Source: Rusavskia elegans
Lineage: Eukaryota > Ascomycota > Lecanoromycetes > Teloschistales > Teloschistaceae
Direction of reading: 5' to 3'
Length of the DNA: 64,000 nucleotides
Assembly (NCBI GenBank): GCA_011316305.1
Contig: SAUG01000160.1
Location: 42,761-106,760, forward strand
The first letter of the stretch is position 1; every line of letters begins with the position of its first letter. The notes beneath the pieces were generated by a model, which was not told the DNA's origin, did not search any database, and saw only the letters and a program-made list of their open reading frames with translations. The translations under genes and the position numbers were made by a program. Positions 57,630 through 64,000 of this stretch are shown here, one piece after another.

Positions 57630-58430
57630 ATGGGTATTAGCAGCCTTCCGACAGAAGTTTTCGTCAATATACTCGGGTTTGCGAGATATAAAGGTGAGGA
57701 TGGACTCTCGTCCTGCTCTCACTACGGATCTAAATTTCCACGGGGCGGAAGGGCCGCTGGATACGCCAACGAACCCCGTGGATCTTGTCCGAGGACTTCA
57801 GAGCATTGGTATGTTGTAGTCCGTAGAGTTCTACCCAGGTTACGGCATCTTCGATTACGATTGAGGACAATATGTCCAGATCTTTTCATCTCCGGTTCTG
57901 TACCTGGAAGCCACGTCGTCGAAGCTTCGAGGCTCTATTCATTGGCAATCCATCTGGACCTGGAGCCTGCTTCACTTGGTGCCTATATTTGCGGAAGCCT
58001 CAAACAAAGACGAAGAGACTTTAGAAATGCTATGAAAAGGCGGTTCTCCAGGCTCAAGGGATGGGCGCTTTCCCCCGGGCCAATGGAATCAAACTCAAGA
58101 ATCTTCCCAGCGGTTCAGGTTTTGGACACTTCCCCTTCGTCCAACTAGACTTCATGCATCAGAAATCATACATCCTCCTTTTCAGACTTGTCTGGCCTGA
58201 CTACGCACGTGGTAATCATGAATACGTGGTTCGTTCAAGATCCAATCAGGAAATATTCGAGGATTTTGGGTCAGAACAGGGCTTGGAGGATACGGTTGAA
58301 GGTGGAACATGGTTCACTGATGCGATTGGCCAACAGACTTCTACCACCCGGAACATCGCCGGTCAGCAGTTATGAGAAATCCGAAACTGGAGACTCGTTC
58401 AGACTATTTAGTGCGGCGGGAAAGTGATTT
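57630..58430 (+). pseudogene. F-box-like gene relic
   Basis: F-box proteins recruit substrates to SCF ubiquitin ligases. ATG at 57630 opens MGISSLPTEVFVNILGFARY, a good F-box helix start. A GTGAGG donor follows at 57693. Further on, VLPRLRHLRLRLRTICPDLF-like sequence (57829-57888) is typical of fungal F-box/LRR-like proteins, and coding-like stretches continue in another frame to about 58375. I could not build one frame or a clean splice model, so I call it degraded. Confidence is limited. Confidence 0.4.
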
Positions 58431-58803
58431 TCGGACGCGAGACGACTTGTACCGAATTATCAAAAAGTCTGAACACCTGCCCTTCGAGATGAAGCCGCTA
58501 ATGTAGGGATTGTCAACGCGGGAAGGACTTGAGATGTAAATCTTTGAACTGCTTCACTACCCAACAAGATCTACAGAGAAAGGAGCATGTTGCATGATTC
58601 CTTGCAACTTCACCTTGACATAGTACAACCTTTCCCAGCAATTAAATGGTCAAATTGCCATTCAGGACGCCGAGGCTTTCTATGAACCCTGAGGCAAGGT
58701 CACACCCACTGCTTGCGCAGTATCCCCGAGCGGTACCTGGTGGATCATGATGAAGTTTGGCTCCTTGTACCTCGAGGAACAGGGCATGGCTTAAGGTGAA
58801 TTA
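58431..58803. other. Intergenic, no gene seen
   Basis: Lies at the 3' end of the DUF7580 gene. No frame or motif of note. Confidence 0.35.
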
Positions 58804-60581
58804 TCAGACTCGTAAATCTCTGTTGAAGCTGTTCAGGTCTTCCACCAAAGGAGCCACAACGTCATCCAACACCTTCTGCTGCACCTCCTCTATATCGAGA
58901 CTCAGCTCCCGTACATCGAACGTTTGGAACAAACATCGCCGCACAACGTCGCCGTAAAGGGGTCCCATCTCTGTATAGACGCGAGTATGGAGTCTGGTAG
59001 CTGTTCTCAACTTTGTCACTGTTGCTTCATTGTCAAGATCCTCAGGCTTGCGCATCTCCGTTAATGTCCTACCAAAGCAGAGCTCAATGAGCACTAGGCC
59101 GAGAGCCAGAAGAGTGTCATTGCGGATCATATGGTTGTTCAAATAGAGTTGCTCAAGGGGAGGAGGTAAGGTATCATAGCAACACGGTTGCCACGACAGA
59201 TACGGGAAACGTCTCGGCTCGGCAACTCCCAAAGGTTGGCTGTCCTTGGTGTGAAAATAGATATCACTACTACTCCAACCGCGTTTGAGCCATGAAGTGC
59301 CATCAAGTTGTAGAACACTCGATGCTAGGACTACCGCAATTTGAAGGCGTTCCTTGCGCGAAAGACTATCGTCCCCCGGTTGCCTCGACGCTTCTAGCAG
59401 GTCCTCAAGCGACCTGGATAGAGTCTGGGACTTGACGACCGTGTTAGCTCGGTACAATCTGTGCTGGTGTTTATCGAACGCGTCATCAACAAGCAGTCCC
59501 ATTGCTCTCCTATTCAAGACAGGCGTGCAGAGAGCGCTGCACATGTCCTCGATACAAGTCCAGTCTGTTTGCGCGGGGATCGTCTCAGTTGGAACCCGCC
59601 CCGACGGTGGATTGATATCAGATGCAAATCTCACTCCTTTTTTTACAGGATGTTGGTGGCTGTGGTCCAGGACAAGGTTCAGCTTCTGACTTTCGAGTGA
59701 AGGAACGACTTCGATCTCCTCCCACCGAGTAGTGACACCGGAAGGATCGGCTTCATCTGCTACGGTTATCATAACACGGAACACACAGTCAGGTGGTGTA
59801 CTCGTTTTGACTTCTTCGGAAGTCTGCGGTCGTGCCTCGAGACGTAGGCTGGCCATATGATGTGTCTTGCAAGTACATCTCCATGCCTTGTTGCTCATCA
59901 AGACCTGGTAAAGACTGGTGGCATGCCTTCTAATAAGCTTCAATTCGGCGATGGGCCGTTTTGATCGACGCTTTCGCCTCATCGGCTCAAGAGAGATGCC
60001 GTGCTGGGTGAATTCTTGAAGGTCTTTGTTGGCTCGATCGATTTCGTCGAGTAGATCTTTATAGACTCGTTTTCGGAGAGTGACCTTGATCCGCTCCATC
60101 TCGCGCCAGACGGTGGAATAGCTGTCCCATTGCACCTGTCTTTGGATCAGCACACTATCAAAGACGGAGGCAAGACCCATGGGCGATATACCGCTCCACT
60201 GGCGTCAATACCAAGCTTCTTCCGAAGTTCTTTGACACCCTCTGCCAGTGTCTGGATGGTCCTCAAGTATGGCTTGTACGATTGGTCCAGTCGGTCGCGG
60301 AGCCTTTCCTCGTATACAGGCTTCTTCCATAGGGAGCCCAAAGGCTCTGCAATCATGCGCTCAAAATCTGTATCCGATGGAACAATATCGTCCAATAAAT
60401 GTTTGAGTGTGCTCGTGAAGCAGACCTGGGCGGTGTCGAGTCTGAAGGCATATTTATCGAGCTCTCGCTTGTATTTCTTCCAGTGCTTGATGGTCTCTAT
60501 ACCTTCCGTCATCTGGCAGAGCCCGTTTACAACGATGGGAAAAGCCGCAAGTGCGATACCAGCGATCTCGAAACCGGACAT
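58804..60581 (-). CDS. DUF7580-family protein, helical N-terminus plus pseudokinase-like C-terminus
   Basis: Exons 60581-60192 and 60135-58804, a 56-bp intron (GTATATCG to AAGACAG, phase 0); 573 aa. The start MSGFEIAGIALAAFPIVV is the usual first helix of this family and is hydrophobic but not a signal peptide. Residues 30-130 are charged helices (ERLRDRLDQSYKPYLRTI). Exon 2 starts VQWDSYSTVWREMERIK; unspliced reading would stop shortly after the donor. The C-terminal half has kinase-lobe echoes: WSSSDIYF in the catalytic-loop position, and ALGLVLIELCFG like a kinase helix F, with no HRD or DFG. Family role is unknown; such proteins occur with HeLo/NLR-type genes. The coding sequence is intact. 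It is divergent from the C2H2 gene. Confidence 0.8.
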
Positions 60582-61045
60582 GGTGAGTGATAGCGGACTT
60601 CGGAGAGTGGAAATGTGCGGGCGGAAGATGTCCTCGTCCACGAGGCTACGGTCTCACACCGAGAACATATGGTGGGGATCGTGCATGAACTATGACGCCT
60701 GTGTCCATGCTGTCCTACGCCTATTGGTCGTCCCTCATGCACGACCAAAAAGCTTTCAGCCTCGTTTCACTCGCCCTCGCTTTCTCCCACGTCGCTTCCT
60801 GCGACCTGCAACTACACTGTTGACGCCAGAAGACCATCAACTCGATATCCAAGTTGCACAGCACAGCCGCGACTAGATCTTGATATGTCTGAAGGATGAG
60901 GTCTCTGGCTCCAGAGCAAACTATCGTACTCGGAACGGCGAGGCCCATCTTGAGCTGATCGGTAGCGGGAGAAACACCGGGTCTTACTCCCGAGCGAGCC
61001 ACAAACCTATATATCTCGATCTCATTGGGGTTTTCCACAAGCCAG
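60582..61045. promoter_or_regulatory. Divergent intergenic region between DUF7580 and C2H2 genes
   Basis: 464 bp between two start codons on opposite strands, so it should hold both promoters. Open frames here are shadows; no TATA box or known motif is evident. Confidence 0.4.
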
Positions 61046-62939
61046 ATGGCTAGGTCAATAGCCTCTTCTCTTACAATATGTCGGAGTTCTTTCAACACCT
61101 TGATCAGGGATATGCAAGTCTCCGGGAAAGAGGAACCCAAGGGACTCTCGATTACACATTGGGAAGATGAGCGTGGCAGACTTCGAATGTGGGCCGCCAA
61201 TATTGGAGCCCATCAGACGGGCCAATCCTCCTTAGACTTCAGGCTCAGAGATTCCGCCCAGATCCAGCAGCAAGTCATCAGACTACTGCAAAACCTAGCT
61301 GCACTTCTCGAAGATGCTAGGAATGTGCTAAATGAGGGCGAAGATAACGAAGTTGAGAGTATTAATGGCAGCGACTCTGGTAATGACGAGTCGCAGTCCG
61401 AAATTCAGCAGCTTCGAAGCAGTGTGGCATCCCTTATCAGTTGCCTGTTTGAGATCTCGATGCTAGTCCGAAAACCAGCTCGACATGACGTCCGGATAGG
61501 GTTGAAGGATATCGATCTCGCCGCCTACGAGTGGGCCGATCATCGTCATGTCAAAGACAAATTTCCCACCGCCGACGATGAGATTGTAAGTCGCCTCGGT
61601 CATGCCATCACCCACAGGAGGAAATACCTCAGGTACCGTGAACGACATGCCGCCAAGCTAAGGCAGGGCATTGATCGTGGCATCGAGCAAGATGGACAGC
61701 CAAGCCGGTCAGAGATCCTTTCGGAAACAATTGCTACAGACGTTAGAAACAGGGGTCTCGACGACAACGCTTCAGATTCAGGCTTCACCCAGACTTCGTA
61801 TGCGTCGACCCTAATCAGCGGCAGCCGTATCACTGTACCCACTCCTCCTGAGGCTTCGCGAAGTGGTGCGCCATTCGAATGTCCCTATTGCTACTGCATC
61901 GTGACTGCACCAGACTTTAGATCGTGGAGCCGACATGTATTCAATGATCTGGAGCCGTACGTGTGTACTGATATGGATTGCAAGACACCAAACAAACTCT
62001 ACACTACCAGGCATGAGTGGCTGCATCATATGAAGATAGCACATCGACACCATGAGAACCACACTCATGGATGCGCCCTCTGCGGAGATCATCAAAGGGA
62101 TCAAGCAAGCCTCGGCCGCCATGTAGCTCGACATCTGCAGGAGCTTGCTTTGTTCATCCTACCAAGGAACGAGGCCGACTCTGATGAAGAAATATCCGAC
62201 GCAAAAATAGGTGCCAGCAGTCAGTCATCATCATTTGCCAGTGCTCTGCATCAAATGGAGCCAAACGAACCTTCGACCATCTCTCCTGATGACGTGACAG
62301 ATGATGCAACTGCTGCTGGAGACTCTACAAACCCGGTTGATGAAGTGGCGACGATGGCCGCTCGTGACGCTGGCTTACAGATCGACGAAGCTAGAGCTGC
62401 GCAGGAAATACACACCTTGTTGAATGATGATGGGCTATCCGAAGAAGATTCTGGGTCCGAAGCCAGCTTACGCCTTCGAGAAAAAGGTAAGGAGAAAGAA
62501 TTTGATGAGATCCTAGCTGTGGAAGACGCGATCCACGAATGTCGCTTCTGTCGCCAGCTTTTCCCGAATTACTATATTTGCGATGTCCACATGAGACATC
62601 ACTACATGGACGGACGATTATTCTGTTTAGCTATGCTACAAGGAGGTGAACGTTGCACAGAAATGTTCGGAGAAGAAGTCGATCTTTATCGACACTACAG
62701 CGCTGTAAGTGTCCCCGCCGATATCTTAAATCAAGGTAGACTACCACTGATGTAAATGAAAGAAACACCCGCGGGCAGATCCCAAGCTTGAATATACACA
62801 GCGACTCATGGATCTTGATACACGTCTCCAAGAAGCGACAGACGAGCCAGAAGAAGACGAAGAGAGGTCGGAAATAGATGAAAGCGAATCAGAAAAAAAA
62901 GATAGAATACCGTTCGCAGAATTAATAATAAGGAAATAG
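61046..62939 (+). CDS. C2H2 zinc-finger protein (acuF-like type), two exons
   Basis: A fungal family with a conserved helical N-terminus and several C2H2-like fingers; molecular role not established. ATG at 61046 (MARSIASSLTICRSS) fits the family start better than the upstream in-frame TTG. Exons 61046-62704 and 62763-62939, intron 58 bp (GTAAGT to AAAG, phase 0), 611 aa. WEDE..RLRMWAANIGAHQTG near residues 40-60 is a strong family signature; FLFEISMLVRKPA-type helix near 140; then PFECPYC (about 277), HGCALC and LGRHVARHLQELALF (about 340-375). A second finger set, HECRFCRQLF, lies near 500. The exon 2 tail is acidic (EEDEERSEIDESESEKK). If unspliced, the protein ends 17 codons after the donor. 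Confidence 0.8.
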
Positions 62940-63157
62940 ATATTGTAGTAGATAGAAAATATTATAACAATAAAAACCCTCTTGGAAAGCTTTTATCTGG
63001 AATTATATTAAGTTTATATATTTAAATATATATATATATTTTAATAACGTTATTTAGTTTATTTATTTTGATTTCAATATCCGATAAACCAATAGTTCGG
63101 TAAATAATATTACTAAAAATATCGATTCCGCTTAAAATTAATTAAATAGGTCTGAAC
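62940..63157. other. AT-rich strip before the telomeric gypsy element
   Basis: Composition falls sharply after 62940. No gene; RIP-like sequence. Confidence 0.4.
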
Positions 63158-63938
63158 TATTACGTCCACGATTCTATAGAAGCACGCTGGAAAATTAGCT
63201 AGACAAGCGAGCCTAATTATCTATAGCCGTCTATAGCCGCTATAGCCGATTTTTATAATAGAAGCTTTAAGCGGACGGTTATCTGTCGGTACTATCGGCT
63301 ACTTTTATTATATATATTATTTTTTACTTTTATTAAATAGCTTCTTTTATTAATCGTTAATATAATTATTAAATATATTACTACTATTTTTTTCTTAATT
63401 ACTTCCGTAATATAGACGCTTTATAATATTATAACCGTATCTTCGCGGCTACGCGGGATTAGTTATAATAATCTATACTAGAATTCCCTTACTATTTAAA
63501 AGCTCGGATAACGCCTATAGCTATAGTTAGATTCGAACGTAACGCTTTTTAATATATAGAGATATTTTATTTTAATAATTTACTATATTAGTTTTATTAT
63601 CCCGTTCTATTAATTAAAGCGATACTATTAAAACGGCAGTATCTAATATCTATAAAGGAAATAAAAGATCCTTAAAACCTTAGTTTATCTAGATAAATAT
63701 CTATTTTGTATTATATATAAACCAGTTTCTAAACGAAATAATTAAAATCTATATATAATATTATATCTAGAAAGAATAGCTTTTAATTAGATATAGTTCT
63801 ATATAGAAGACTATTTTAATAACCCGGAAAATTAAAGAGAGAATAAAATATTATAAATTTTCTATACCTTCGGTAATCTAATTATAGCTATAAAAAAAGC
63901 CTTCGGAGATAATAATAAAAATAGAATAATAGAAAAAA
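63158..63938 (+). mobile_element. Element H: gypsy element truncated by the telomere
   Basis: LTR 63158-63569 is the same family as those of A, C, D and F (TATTACGTCC start is a RIP form of TGTTACGTCC). After it comes the gag start as in F (19555 onward), alignable up to the AATAATAG of 63926-63933, then GAAAAAAGGG runs into telomeric repeats. The rest of the element is missing. Sense strand plus, pointing to the telomere. Confidence 0.75.
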
Positions 63939-64000
63939 GGGTTAGGGTTAGGGTTAGGGTTAGGGTTAGGGTTAGGGTTAGGGTTAGGGTTAGGGTTAGG
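63939..64000 (+). repeat. Telomere repeats (TTAGGG)n
   Basis: 62 bp of uninterrupted GGGTTA units running to the window end, about ten copies. G-rich strand runs 5'-3' towards the chromosome end, as expected for a right telomere. Confidence 0.98.

Noticed and set aside
60130..60876. 248-codon plus-strand frame opposite the DUF7580 gene
   Set aside because: Shadow of the minus-strand coding sequence, with serine-rich low-complexity composition and no domain.
63158..64000. Telomere-linked helicase gene
   Set aside because: The last kilobase is a gypsy LTR and gag start; no helicase motifs were seen.

Overview
The window is the end of a chromosome from a filamentous ascomycete (Pezizomycotina; a Dothideomycete-like genome is a reasonable guess, not proven). 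The evidence is a terminal tract of about ten TTAGGG repeats at 63939-64000, short GT-AG introns of 44-110 bp, fungal-specific protein families (Zn2Cys6, HeLo, DUF6604, DUF7580, C2H2 of the acuF-like type), and long AT-rich tracts almost emptied of CpA/TpG, the mark of repeat-induced point mutation (RIP). All features below were read by eye; none was checked by a database search.

Layout. 1-23985 is RIP-degraded transposon DNA. It holds a Ty3/gypsy family with 410-bp LTRs (elements A, C, D and F here and H at the telomere), at least nine copies or fragments of a TIR element with CGGGTC-rich ends (M1-M9), a Mutator-like transposase relic and an inverted-repeat block. 23986-38870 is an ordinary-composition gene island: a small secreted protein, a broken MYND gene, a seven-exon unknown gene, a Zn2Cys6 regulator, a degraded RNase III-like gene, and two neighbouring genes with retropepsin-like domains (one with a canonical DTG, the other with DKS in its place plus two C-terminal membrane helices). 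38880-40080 is another AT-rich strip.

40491-52660 is the most interesting part. A broken kinase-Sel1-ankyrin gene (minus) and a HeLo-pseudokinase gene (plus) are divergent and share an intergenic region with four TGAGTCA motifs and G-rich repeats. The HeLo gene is split by a 5.9-kb Ty1/copia element (45277-51185) flanked by the 5-bp target duplication CGAGC; the two host halves are still open and in register. 54036-62939 carries a DUF6604 pseudogene, an F-box-like relic, an intact DUF7580 gene and an intact C2H2 zinc-finger gene. At 63158-63938 a gypsy element is cut inside gag, and telomere repeats start directly at the cut.

Functionally this looks like a subtelomeric reservoir of signalling and self/non-self type genes (HeLo, kinase-ankyrin, DUF6604, DUF7580), several decaying, embedded in RIP-silenced transposons. 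At least five host genes are broken: two by single-base frameshifts or more (MYND, RNase III), two by multiple lesions (kinase-ankyrin, DUF6604), one by transposon insertion (HeLo). Any necroptosis-like role for the HeLo/kinase pair is inference from domain order.
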